From positions 6,200,001 to 6,264,000 of the forward strand of contig OZ199838.1 in assembly GCA_964304625.1 (NCBI GenBank): 64,000 nt of DNA, in the 5' to 3' direction. The number at the start of each line of letters is the position of its first letter. Within the stretch, counting starts at the first letter, position 1. Made by a program: the position numbers and the translations under genes. A model generated the notes under the pieces. That model ran no database searches. It was not told where the DNA came from and was given only the letters and a program-made list of their open reading frames with translations. Positions 50,991-64,000 of this stretch are shown here, in pieces. Origin of the DNA: Kudoa neothunni (taxonomy: Eukaryota > Cnidaria).

Positions 50991-52124
50991 ATAATGAAGC
51001 CGTCTTAGGCAAAAATAAATAAAAATTCCACATTCATATGTTATGATTGTATAAAACGATGTAATTCAATTTGAGTTAAGTGGAAATTGTTACATCTTTA
51101 TTATGTGTAATATCTCAACAGGTTGTATTTTTGTAACCACCAATGTATTAATAGCAAAGTGATTCTGCACGAAATAATCGATTTAAGCCATCATCTACTG
51201 CTATATTGTGATTGTTTTTTAAAGCAGTGATACAAATAATGCACTTTAATTAAAACTATCAATGTCGATGTTATTTGATAGGTGAATCAGACAAAAATTG
51301 GTTCACGGTGATGAATAAGTATAAAGTGGAATGATATCAGCATATGCGGCTGATGACACCAAGTTAGGATATATAATCAGCAATAGACAGTCATTATGAT
51401 TAGGCTGGTTAATCTGCGATTCGGCTGTGATGGGTGATCGATTTGCAATAGCTGAGTCGATGCAGTTGCCAAGGTATGACGACCGCCTTCAGATAGACAG
51501 ACAGACATACAGGTCTCACACTCAACTTCCATAGTTTCTATCCCCAATAAATGTATTGTTGTGGTCATGGAATCAATAGATCAGCTACATCGTTTGTGTA
51601 AGAGTGAATCGTAAACTATTACATTCTGACGCACCAGATCAACATAGCGGCAGATTGCCGATCCAAGGGTAAATTTGTCATTGTATCCATTCAACCCTTG
51701 TGTTGTATAAATAAGAGAAATAATATTTGGGTCGGAATCACACAAAACAACCAACCAATATATGGTTATCATATAATATTTGCGGTTTTCAAATAGGTCC
51801 AACAATATTATAATAAACATGCAATAACATCAACATAATAATCGTGGTATAATCGTTATTGGAGTTTTGGACTGGTTATTGTGTTCACAACAACAGTGGG
51901 ATCAGTAGTTAATTGAAGTTGTCTCAAATCACAAAAGATCTCAGTTCAATACAAATTATTTCTAATAGCGCAACAATTAATCTATTCAATTAATCAGACA
52001 TCAGTACAGATCATATCAACCTTGAAACTGGAAGCGACGATAATAATCACAATAGTAATCGTTTGGACAAGTAATAATCTGTGTGTGTAGTTTGTTGGTG
52101 GCACATATATTATCATAAAGTTAT
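50991..52124. other. Spacer upstream of the GATA-type gene
   Basis: No gene recognised. Minus-strand frames at 51377-51568, 51581-51820 and 51994-52176 overlap each other and match nothing. This should hold the promoter of the zinc-finger gene; no clear core motif. Confidence 0.35.
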
Positions 52125-53322
52125 ATGCAAATGAATACGTTGATTGATACCAAAATTGTTCCCATATATTATCCAATCACGGTGTATCCCCGAAGTTCTA
52201 CTGCCACCTATGGACACTGTATTCCTTCTCATCCGCCGGCCGCTCCAAATACTACTCTCAGTAGAACATCGACTATGCTGGATCCGACCCAATTGATGGT
52301 TGCACCTGTGGTTGGTATAGTTGGAGCGAATCCAGCCACCTATTTGATAGCAGCAGCAAATAGGAACAATTTGATGTCACCTCCTCACAACAACGAAACC
52401 TACTCATTAATGGAAAGTTTTCGAACAATGTTGGATGGGTATTGTTGTGGAGGAGGTCACGATCAGCATTCTCAAGATAATATTCTCACAAACAGACCAA
52501 CAAATTATAGTTGCCGTTTTCATCACCGCCACAGCAACAGCATCAATAGCATCAACAGCATCAACAATAGCCGAAACTGTTGTGATAGAAATGAGGATAT
52601 TCTGTTAAACTCATTACCCAACCAACTTACTAGCTTTTTGGGTGAGGAGTCAAATGATGAAAAATCAATGAATCCTTCGTAATTAATTCATTCGGAAAAT
52701 TTAATAATATATATATATATATATATATGAATGACAACTAATTAAATATTTCCTATGTTTGTTATCAGATCTGATATTGGTCATTAGATTGCATAAAGCT
52801 GGAAACACAACAAACGATCACCATCATTCACAACAATGCGAAACCTTGATTAAAAATCCAAATAGTGTATCTAAGCGCAAAATGGTACCGCCTAAAAAAC
52901 TAAAAAAACAAAAAGATATTAAACATGGGATCCTTTTTAAAATGAAACCATTGTTTACAAACGCCAACAGTCTCAAATCTTCAATATTGGTTTACAATCT
53001 GAAAAACGTGCATCAAAAAGACACCACTAAATTTTGTATTAGTTGCGGCTCGATTGATACGCCCCTTTGGAGGGATGTACCTCAGATTGTCAAAGCAAAA
53101 TACAATAATCAATATCAACATTCAACCATCTCCACAAATACTACTTCGAAGTACAATACAAACAATAAAACCCCAGCTCTATGCAATGCTTGTGGTATTC
53201 GATGGAAAAAATATTCGACCAAATGCACATTGTGTGATCATATACCGAAAAAATATCAAAGAAACTTGAGATATTGTTACAAATGCAACCAACCTTCCAT
53301 CCAAAAATACTATTTCCATTAG
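52125..53322 (+). CDS. GATA-type zinc-finger protein with enlarged finger
   Basis: Probable DNA-binding transcription factor. Two exons, 52125-52678 and 52788-53322, join in phase (SLHKAGN after the join), giving 362 aa. The N-terminal exon is low-complexity (Pro, Asn, Ser, His; SINSINSIN repeat) without known domain. The C-terminal part has one GATA-like finger at about residues 268-320: CISCGSIDTPLWRD, then 45 residues between the cysteine pairs, then LCNACGIRWKKY. The usual loop is 17-18 residues; here an Asn/Thr/Ser/Tyr-rich insert of about 27 fills it. A second cysteine set follows at once (TKCTLCDHIPKKY, YCYKC). Basic residues (KRKMVPPKKLKKQKD) precede the finger as a likely nuclear signal. 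The RWKKY end and extra cysteines recall fungal Ash1-type fingers more than classic animal GATA factors. VBP1 begins 156 bp downstream. Confidence 0.75.
52709..52731. repeat. AT dinucleotide tract in the GATA-gene intron
   Basis: About eleven AT/TA units inside the 109-bp intron, the longest intron in this otherwise compact gene. Confidence 0.85.
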
Positions 53323-53478
53323 ATTCCTCCAAACAACACAAATACTATCCTATCTACTTTGCACTAGTATTAACACTTGTTAATGATAATAAGAATATCA
53401 AATACACACGTTAATATCTAATTAATCACTCGTTTTGTTTTTTACTGCGCTTGCGCATTTGAGAGATAGTTTAGTGTC

Positions 53479-54172
53479 ATGGAATCCGACAAATCCACAT
53501 ATCGAAACGGCATACCTAAAGCCGTTTTCATTGTAGGATCGACTTTAGATTCTATAATAGTAATTTGTTGGTTTGTAGCAAAACGAGCAAGAATACTTCA
53601 AAAACTACACCAACAAAGAAATACAACAATTTTTAACCACTCTAAATAATCTACTCCAAAAATATTCTATTCTTGAATCAAGTTTGAGTGTTAAAAAAAT
53701 GAAAATGGAAAGCCGTCTTCCATCAGTTGAACAATCTTTAGATTATATCAAGTTGAAACAGAATAAAGTTAGTTTTTTTGAGAAAAAATCGTGACACAAT
53801 TTTTTGGTGTTTTTAGGATGATACTACAAACAAGTCCAAGTTTCTCCTTCATAAAAATGTCTATGGCTCGGTGGAAACGGCCGATGTTGACAAATTTTAC
53901 ATATGGAGAGGAGTATTGAAATTTTTTGCATCGATTGAGTGAGATTTTTCACATAGATCAATGTGATGATCGAATACAATATGGAAGAAGCTATTCAGGT
54001 GCTAAACCAGATGAGCGACTCTATACAATCAACTATCAAAAGCACAGCAGATGATCTCGAATTCATTAAAGAACAACTTACTGTCACCCAAGTCAGTATG
54101 TGTTCTTATTTGATCTTAGGATTAATCTAATGCTTATTTATTTAGATATATCTAGATCGCATAATTATCTAG
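53479..54172 (+). CDS. VBP1: Prefoldin subunit 3
   Basis: Alpha-type subunit of the prefoldin hexamer, which hands nascent actin and tubulin to the CCT chaperonin in the cytosol. Exons 53479-53532, 53579-53767, 53817-53912, 53957-54091 and a short last exon 54146-54172 give about 166 aa with introns of 44-54 bp. Matches to the family: YRNGIPKAVFI (human GIPEAVFVE), a long first coiled coil with NLLQKYSILESSL and LPSVEQSLDYIKLKQ, the beta-hairpin core KFLLHKNVYGSVETADVDKF, YIWRGINVMIEYNMEEAIQV, and a second coiled coil ending DDLEFIKEQLTVTQ. The last exon (IYLDRIII) is the least certain; reading through instead gives a stop a few codons later. The tail is shorter than in vertebrates. Confidence 0.88.
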
Positions 54173-54730
54173 TGGATATTAACAGGCAGAAATAATTTCG
54201 AACTTTATGTTTGACGTGTTTTTCAGATTTTATTTATCAGTTGCTGTTGTGATCATGTTTATTTTCTAATGTAATCAGATGATCATCATACTACTTGAAC
54301 GGTTGTTATAATTTTGAAATTTACTGATTAAATACGGTGGATAATTTATTTTTCGCATATTTTTTGGAATGATATTGTGGGTGCGCGCTCGTGGAAAATA
54401 TCTGAAACATTTATTCATTCAGGCCATCTTTGACGTGGTATTTTTGTGGATAAAATAAAATAGATTTTTCATATAATGATGAGTAATTTATTGTGAACAT
54501 TATAGATATTAATATCTTAAAGCTGGATACATATAATAATTTTTGGTATAATTTGAATTATTTTTTATTAAATAAATCAATTAACTTTAGAAATGCGATA
54601 AGCGATATAACATAAATATAATTTATAATATAGCATAATGATATAAACTTGCATCCAATTTCTGTCAATATTTTTATTAAACGATGTATTTATAAAATGG
54701 AATCATAAACATAATTAATTTAAGGCGCTG

Positions 54731-54783
54731 GCTATTGACACGGAAGTTTTTAATCCCAGTAACTCCTATTTATAATCTACTGT
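54731..54783. repeat. Dispersed repeat family C, fragment
   Basis: GGCTATTGACACGGAAGTTT, then TTAATCCCAGTAACTCCTAT: nearly identical to the reverse of 50808-50864 apart from an 11-bp stretch missing here. Confidence 0.75.
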
Positions 54784-56674
54784 ATACATAAAGTTCTTAT
54801 GTCTGCCTGTCAGTGTGTGTGTTTGCAGCAGCACGCATGTGCCATGGAGAAACATTTTTTAAATACAGATTTAAATTTGCATTTGAAGAGATGATACCAT
54901 TAATAAAAATCATTCATTTACTTAGAAGTATAAATATAATCAATGCCGCAGTCAGAAGTAAGGAATTTTCTGGTTGTCTACATCAATTAACAGATTAAAA
55001 AATGCCTGAATAATATTGATGTTTGTTTACTTCAGGGTGATAATCAATTAGAATGAACTTTTACTTACTATATTATATACAAAAATAATCTACTGATTAT
55101 GGTATAGAATATTTTAAAAGTGGTATGTATGCCGTTTAGAGTAATTTTAACACAAATATAACCATTAACGTCATATTTACAAGAGATGTAGCATTTCCCT
55201 TAAAATTTTAAAGATAACCAAATTATTTAGGATGTATTTTCAATTTTCAAATGTTACGGATATAGTTAAGCGAAAAAGATTATGATCATTTTAAATAAAA
55301 CACGTAATTTGAGATTAAAGTTGTTGCCACGTTGGAATAATTTCGGTCTCTACACGCATTCTAAAAACAACGCAAGATGTGTGTAGTGTTTCCAAATAAT
55401 TAAATTTTTGTGATAACTTCTTAAATGAAAATTTCATTTTATAATATATATCGATTGCGATCGAAACTATATTCGTCCTTTCGAAAAGTTTTTACTCATT
55501 TTTTGGTTTTCCTAAACTTACTTGAAAAAATGCTGGCATAACTAATTCGATAAGTTTCTATATTTGATGAGATAATTTTTTAAATAATGTTTAAGTTCTT
55601 ATTAACTTAATTATTCCTAACTCCTAGACCTTAAGGTTAATATTCAAATCAATATACTGTTTTCTTTAGGCTCGCATTAATTCATTACGATAGAAAAGCT
55701 TCATGAAAATATGCGACACCGCATTCTATACGTAGTTTAAGAATTTATGTTCACAATTACTTTTGCACAAAATACATTCCCCTCTCAATACGTGTCATGT
55801 AAGTTAATAAGAAATTATTGGTCTATTCGATCTAACCGATATTTTCACAAAGTTTTAGTTAATCTAAGAGTAGTTCAATACAAAGAAATTATTTTAGGGC
55901 AATCAAACAGTACGTTATTTTTAAAAGGGTGTATTCCTTGGAGAAAACAAGTTGATATTTAAATATTTAAGCACTACTATAATTTTTCATACCAAAACAC
56001 CTTTACATTTTAGATTTAATCGAATTTTGTTAGTAAAATTTGTTTATTTTTGAACCAGCAAGTATTTTTTTTAAAATAAGGTTGACATTTATGTAAGAAC
56101 CTAAAAATTGTTCTAAAATGACGAATGTATAATTTTTCGCTCACAGCTTTTTAAAACATCATTAACATCCTTTATAAAATTGCAAAAAAGAGTAACGATT
56201 AATATTTATACTTCTGACGCACCATAGGTCGATTTTATTTTTTCATCGTTTTTAGATTAATAATAAATTTTATAACTAGAAGGATTAATTTTTATCGTAA
56301 AATTTTGAAAAGAACTGAAAGTCCTATTTAAGTTTCTTAATGATTTAGTTTAGCGAATAAATTAACTTTAATCGTTAATTAAAGCGCTCATAAAATTAAG
56401 GTCATTATATTTTTGGTCATAATTTGTAAAATAAACCTAAAAATACTCATTAATTTCCCTCGATGCCCCTAATAATATTTGAATGGAAAATGCTGGCATA
56501 ATTTTGTTTATCTAAATCATCACATTGCAAAAATAATGATAAGTTTTAAAATGTATCAATTAAAATATAAAAATAAAATTTACAGAGTTTAACGTGTTAA
56601 TTAGATTAAATCTTCCGTAGAATTTCTCCATTCAAAAATAAAACTAAAAGTTACAGTTTGCCGTCACATAGTAC

Positions 56675-56755
56675 CAGGCAAAGCTGGGCATTAGCGCTAG
56701 TTGACCTATAAAGTGTATTTTTAGAATCTTCTGTATTTAATTATTTTCTCGGGGA
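56675..56755. repeat. Dispersed repeat family C, fragment
   Basis: The reverse of 56700-56750 matches 50768-50812 (AATAATTAAATACAGAAGAT, CACTTTATAGGTCAA). The neighbouring CCCAGCTTTGCC / CTAGCGC part matches 50948-50975 in inverted order. Confidence 0.65.
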
Positions 56756-57012
56756 AGGCAAATTAGGGTTGTTATGTTTGATACATTAAAATGCCTCATA
56801 GTAATTATCTTAACGGGTTTTAATGGAAAATTTTCAAAGTATTTTATGATTTTATGTTTTCCATCTAATATTGTTTAGTTTTCACCTTAAAATATTGCAA
56901 TATTTCTAATTTAGGGGGAATAATTCTAAATTAATCAACAGAGTGGCCGGAAAAGTGTGCAAAATCGTTGCATCACGTGATTTTCGGAATATATTTTGCA
57001 TCATTTACAGCC

Positions 57013-57130
57013 AATTATTTGAACCAACATTACAGTAAAGTTGAATATATTCGTTTATATAAACATCGAAAACATTTAGATTTAAAATTATATAACTTCA
57101 CAAAAATTGTACAGAATCGATTATCGATTG
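57013..57130. repeat. Dispersed repeat, copy without E1-type insertion
   Basis: Similar over about 100 bp to the DNA flanking the right end of E1 at 4281-4400. It holds an unmatched frame (56968-57162). Confidence 0.5.
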
Positions 57131-58208
57131 TATATGAAGATTGGAATTTGGCTGAACTTTAATGTAGAGCCACTAATCCATTATCACATATTAGAAATTA
57201 AACGTTATGCGGTTATTAACCCCTAATTCGACACAAAAACCAGAAAATATATTTATAGAATATTGGTGGAATTTAAATTCTACCATTCATTATCAAACCA
57301 ACGAGAACTGAAAGTTCAATTCAACTTAAAGCACAACTGAAAGTATTCCATTCTGGGTTTCTGCATTATTTAGTAGTTCTAAGCTTGAAAGAATCAATAG
57401 GCATCCTGTCATTATACCATTATACATTTATATATTGAATCTTATATGCATTTTAATCACTTTTATGTACAATTCGACAAATATGCGCTTCTTTAATTGC
57501 ACTAATTTGGATTGTGTACGCTTGGAATTAGGGAGACTTTACTAAATGTGATCCCTGGAAATTTAATCGAAAATTCAAAACCATAATTGAACAATGCCTC
57601 TTAATATTCTTTTCTAGAAACACGTGAAAGCTCAACTATCGAGCAGAAGAAGAACTTTTCTGTTTGGAAAATTGCCAGTTAATTTCCCCAATTTCATAGA
57701 GCATAATTATAGATTTTAATCCATTGTTCGTCATACTTTAATAGCGTGCATATTTAAGATTATTACGATTACGCAGGTACCGCTCTCGTGAATGAGTGCT
57801 CTACAACGATTGTCTTAGATTAGACGGCCAAATAAACGTCTAATTTCGTTAATGGTCATCAGTTTAAATTTATTTCATTATCAAAGAATAAACTCCAGTT
57901 AGAATTTCTTTACATAACTATGAAAGATAACAATCCATTAATTCTGTAAGTGAACATTCAATATACAGGGTATAAATGGAGAATAAGACCTGCCGTCCGC
58001 CGGGTGACTTCGCCGATCTTCGGGGCACGTCGCCATGGCTATAAAATTCACATTTCATTCATTATATTAACATTTTAACAAACACAGCTAATTAATAAAA
58101 CGCTTACTATGATAACAAAACGATATCTGAACCAATAAAACACTTAACAAGTTGTTCTTCTGTGCCAACATTAGTCACATTGTGCGCGGTCACCTCACGC
58201 TGTGCCAA

Positions 58209-60975
<2,767 letters not shown>

Positions 60976-61446
60976 GCCTAATCCAATTCTCGACTATGTA
61001 TATCAATAGTTAGATGGCTTACACCTTGTCTTATTCTTTCTTGTGGTTCTTGTGTAGCTTATAGCTTATCGCTTATTTTGTGCATTGCAAAATTTTTGAA
61101 TGTTTTCGGTGTTAATCTTCATTAGTTTTGAGATTTTGTTCGTAACAAATGAGAACTGGCGTGCGGTTGTGATACGATTAAGGTCAGTTACGTTCAACCA
61201 TCGGATCCGCATGTCCCCAGGGATTCGCGAAGTTTGCCTAGGGTATCCGCAGCACTAAAATAAAATAGAAACTACTGATAGGTATTTATTTACAAATTTA
61301 AGTTGTCTGAGCCCTTGATGTTGTCGAATTAATTTCAAGAATAATGTATTTTAGTATTTTTTTACATAAATTCATAATAATTTTTTGTGAACCCTGTATA
61401 TTATTTGTTTATAAGCTATTTGATATAAATATATATATATATATAT
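60976..61446. other. 3-prime flank of the helicase gene
   Basis: Likely 3-prime UTR plus spacer, no ORF. An AT run (about 61427-61446) sits directly at the MITE insertion. Confidence 0.4.
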
Positions 61447-62094
61447 AGTCGAACCTCTGTTATCCGGAATTCGCGCTGTCCGGAAGATATTTTAAATTTT
61501 GTATGAATTTCATCGACATTACGTGTCGATAAATGTTCGATTATCCGGAAACCGGAAGAACTATTTAATCATATTTCCGGATAAAAGTGCCACCCATCAT
61601 CGTACGACATATACGATTATAGCATATATACCAATGCAATATTTAAATGAATCATAATTCTAGGTTATCTATTAATAAATTTTTCTTGTAAAACTTAAGT
61701 TAAGCATTCAGTTCTTATATAAATTTGTACTATATCTGAACACATGTCAATGTGTAAATTAAACAAACATTAATTATCGATTATTTAAAAAAGTAGGTTA
61801 CTCCTCTGTAGACATGTCGAAACTGCCATAATTATGTCCTGTTTTTCCATTAAGTCTCCGTATTCTCAGTTAATAGATATGCCCATATTTTTAAATGGAG
61901 TTACAGAAGATATAATATTCTACTTAATAAATAGTAAAAAATTGCTGATAAATCAAATATACAACCTTATAAGGAGAAAAATTTTAGAAGCGCGCGCGCA
62001 TGGCATTGTTTATGTTCGATTAACCAGAGGCTCGTTATCCGGACCAGGAAGAAAATCGCTAGCCCAAATTTTCCGGATGATCGAGGTTTGGCAG
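61447..62094. mobile_element. pogo/Tigger-like MITE, copy 2
   Basis: Starts AGTCGAACCTCTGTTATCCG after a TA run and ends, inverted, CTGCCAAACCTCGATCATCC with TA at 62095-62096. Internal sequence is clearly the same family as 19857-20481 (for example TAATTATCGATTATTTAAAA against TCAATTATCAATTATTTAAA). The open frame 61834-62097 is chance. Confidence 0.88.
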
Positions 62095-62315
62095 TAGATA
62101 TGTGGATCCGCAATTCCAAGAGAGTTGAAAACCACTGATCAAAATGATCTAAAAGCCTAGAATTTGGATTATAGATTGTAGAAGGGTTTAATTTTGCAAC
62201 TTTGGGTTTCTGCCAAAAATTATAAACTCAGTAAACTTCTCAAATTTGACATGAATTCCAAATATTAAAACTTAGAATTTATTTTCTGAGTAATTATTCT
62301 TAACAGTTTAAATTT

Positions 62316-62380
62316 GTGGCTGCGGCTATTGGCACAGAAATTTTTAATCCCATCAACTTTTACTCAAAATTTTGTATAGA
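62316..62380. repeat. Dispersed repeat family C, fragment
   Basis: GGCTATTGGCACAGAAATTT then TTAATCCCATCAAC matches 54731-54767 with a few changes. Confidence 0.6.
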
Positions 62381-62405
62381 TTTAATTTTATAGAGTCTGT
62401 TATAT

Positions 62406-62790
62406 TTAGCCCTCCAAAGATTTTGGGGTAAATTCACCCACCATAATTTATCCTTAATTATTCATCCAAGAAATGTGTTAATCGTTCGAAATAAATTTTA
62501 ACTCATCATATTACAAAAACAAATTAAGTTAAAAATTAAAACAAAATACGTCGTAGTTATATTTTCTATCTTTAAATAAATTGTGTTACTTTTGTGCGTT
62601 ACCGAAGAATTGGCGACGTATGCCGTATAAGGTTTTATGAGGATTGGTAATGTGAGTAATGACGCTTTTTCTCTGTATTTAGCCCACAAAACTATATAAT
62701 ATTTTACGAATAAATTTATTACACTTTTTTGTTTAAATATAATTAAAAAAAACCTTGAGGTGAATTTCACACTAAAATTTGGGAGGTAGT
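62406..62790. mobile_element. Small TTAA-type element E8
   Basis: Left TTAG then CCCTCCAAAGATTTTGGGGT and palindrome GGGGTAAATTCACCC; right end, inverted, CCTCCCAAATTTTAGTGTGA then AATTCACC. These ends belong to the same family as E5 (CCCTCCAATGAATTTGGGGT). The target repeats are degraded (TTAG, TAGT). About 0.38 kb, non-coding. Confidence 0.55.
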
Positions 62791-62811
62791 TCATTTTTTG
62801 ATACATTAGAG

Positions 62812-64000
62812 CAGGGTTTCTCAACCGGGGGTAAATTTTAAATGACAGGGCGTAAATTAAATAACATCAAAATTGGATGAGGGAAATTATTTCATGATGA
62901 AGTTTGTGACGTACCTAAAGATTTCTAAGGAATTATATTTTTCAGGGCTATTAAACTCAATAATAAGTTGGCAGAAATGATCCAAATTTTTTTAGGAATG
63001 AATATTAAATATTTATAAAACTATGAAAATTCTATTTCTTTTATTGTTCATTTATTTTTTAGTGATTTAGCCTAATAATAATAATACAGTAATGGACCGG
63101 CCGTACGTGGCACCACTCATACGTACGTTAGTTACTTTATATATTAAAAGGTTCACTCATTTGAGATGATTTCAAAAATTATATAATGTTAGAATTACAT
63201 GAATTAAATAATAATTTATAAGCATAGTTACTACCAAAGTGGCACAGGGTCCAATAAAATTTGTCAGACCCGACACTCGTCCTACGTATTATTTGAAAAA
63301 ATTGCTTGCCCCGACCCTAGATAATCCATATAGAAACAGTTGAACGTGTGCGCACAGTCTTTAAAAAACCCTCGTAGATTTAATTTTCTTCAGAAACTAT
63401 TATAATGATCTAGAGGAGTTATAATCTCTGAGGAAAACTAACTTTGAAAAATGGCATAGCTTTAAGCGATTACGGATCTTTTGCAACGATAATTAAGCCC
63501 TTGAGGCATGTCTTTTACATTCCACAGGTCTCACTAGGATAGAATAAATCGATCTCGCAAGATGTTTGAGGTTAGAATGGCTAGAATGAGCGCGATAAAT
63601 TAGAGGATCATCGTATATTTTGGGAACAGATTCGTTTAAATAATTTCGTATTTCTTCCCTATACATTTGATGTTCGACGATAGCAAAAAAGTATCAATAG
63701 TAACCGTGAGTCTTCTTTTTTGACAAAGCTTAGGTTAACTTAGAATGGAATCAGCGAAGGCATTATTAACTAATTTGTGCATTCAAATGTTTAATTTCGA
63801 AAAAATCTAAAATTGTGGAAAATATAGTTATAACTGCATTTTTAACTTCATCATTATGTGTAATCCACTTTAAACATTCAAACTTTTATAATTAGGATGA
63901 AAGACAGGTCCAATCACATGTACCGTTGTTAATTTAGGAACGAATTTGTGCTATAAACCCTCTAAATAATTTAACAAAAACTCCTTTACTTCGATCGGTA
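62812..64000 (-). mobile_element. hAT transposon, 3-prime end, runs off the window
   Basis: CAGGGTTTCTCAACCGGGGG at 62812 is a classic hAT tip. On the minus strand at 63425-63678 is the transposase dimerisation region, with EEIRNYLNESVPKIYDD, HSSHSNLKHLARSIYSI and KLVFLRD in frames that do not all connect. DNA similarity to 37500-38009 extends to about 63925. The other end lies beyond the window. Decayed. Confidence 0.7.

Larger units (their letters stand above)
54173..58208. other. Intergenic region with dispersed repeats
   Basis: No gene recognised in 4 kb. Contains family C pieces (54731-54783, 56675-56755) and the repeat at 57013-57130. Frames at 54813, 55747 and 56968 are short and unmatched. 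A GC-rich patch at about 57990-58040 stands out just upstream of the helicase gene. Confidence 0.4.

Noticed and set aside
52125-53322. Ordinary animal GATA factor
   Set aside because: Only one finger, a much enlarged loop and added cysteines; the classic two-finger pattern is absent.
61834-62097. 87-aa ORF ending at a MITE tip
   Set aside because: Entirely inside the pogo-like MITE and not shared with copy 1.

Overview
The window looks like AT-rich nuclear DNA from an animal with compact genes. Reasons: genes are cut by short GT-AG introns (mostly about 42-62 bp, one of 28 bp, a few long); the gene set includes an ABCA-type full transporter, a claudin/PMP22-like four-pass protein, eIF2B gamma, TRAPPC3, prefoldin 3, a mitochondrial S16 protein and a p68-type DEAD-box helicase; and DNA transposons of the piggyBac, Tc1, pogo-like and hAT kinds are everywhere. 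Intron size and gene-poor AT-rich spacers would fit a reduced or parasitic metazoan, but the sequence alone does not fix the species.

Layout. 1.5-4.3 kb: decayed piggyBac element. 4.9-6.3 kb: a tight pair, MRPS16 and clathrin light chain, same strand. 7.5-8.2 kb: hAT-type MITE. 9.6-12.4 kb: nearly whole piggyBac element with duplicated ends and one in-frame stop. 14.0-16.35 kb: piggyBac relic split by an intact Tc1-like element. 17.2-19.55 kb: a small unknown ORF and EIF2B3. 19.9-20.5 kb: pogo-like MITE. 21.6-35.75 kb: one long many-exon ABCA transporter gene whose introns hold a MITE and a piggyBac remnant, and whose second ATPase domain is broken in frame. 35.9-38.0 kb: TTAA element and hAT fragment. 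38.5-40.2 kb (minus): claudin-like membrane protein. 45.0-45.8 kb (minus): TRAPPC3. 47.0-50.1 kb: decayed TTAA element with a MITE inside. 52.1-54.2 kb: a GATA-type zinc-finger gene closely followed by VBP1 (prefoldin 3). 58.2-61.0 kb: DDX5/p68-like helicase with one oversized intron. 61.4-64 kb: second pogo-like MITE, small TTAA element, and the end of a hAT transposon.

The host genes are housekeeping functions (mitochondrial translation, endocytic coat, translation initiation, vesicle tethering, chaperone, RNA helicase) and show no operon logic beyond close spacing. The main theme is the number of different TTAA-targeting elements, at least seven, nearly all with a short palindrome just inside the tip. 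Exon borders were read by eye from frame continuity, GT-AG signals and remembered family sequences; no search was run.
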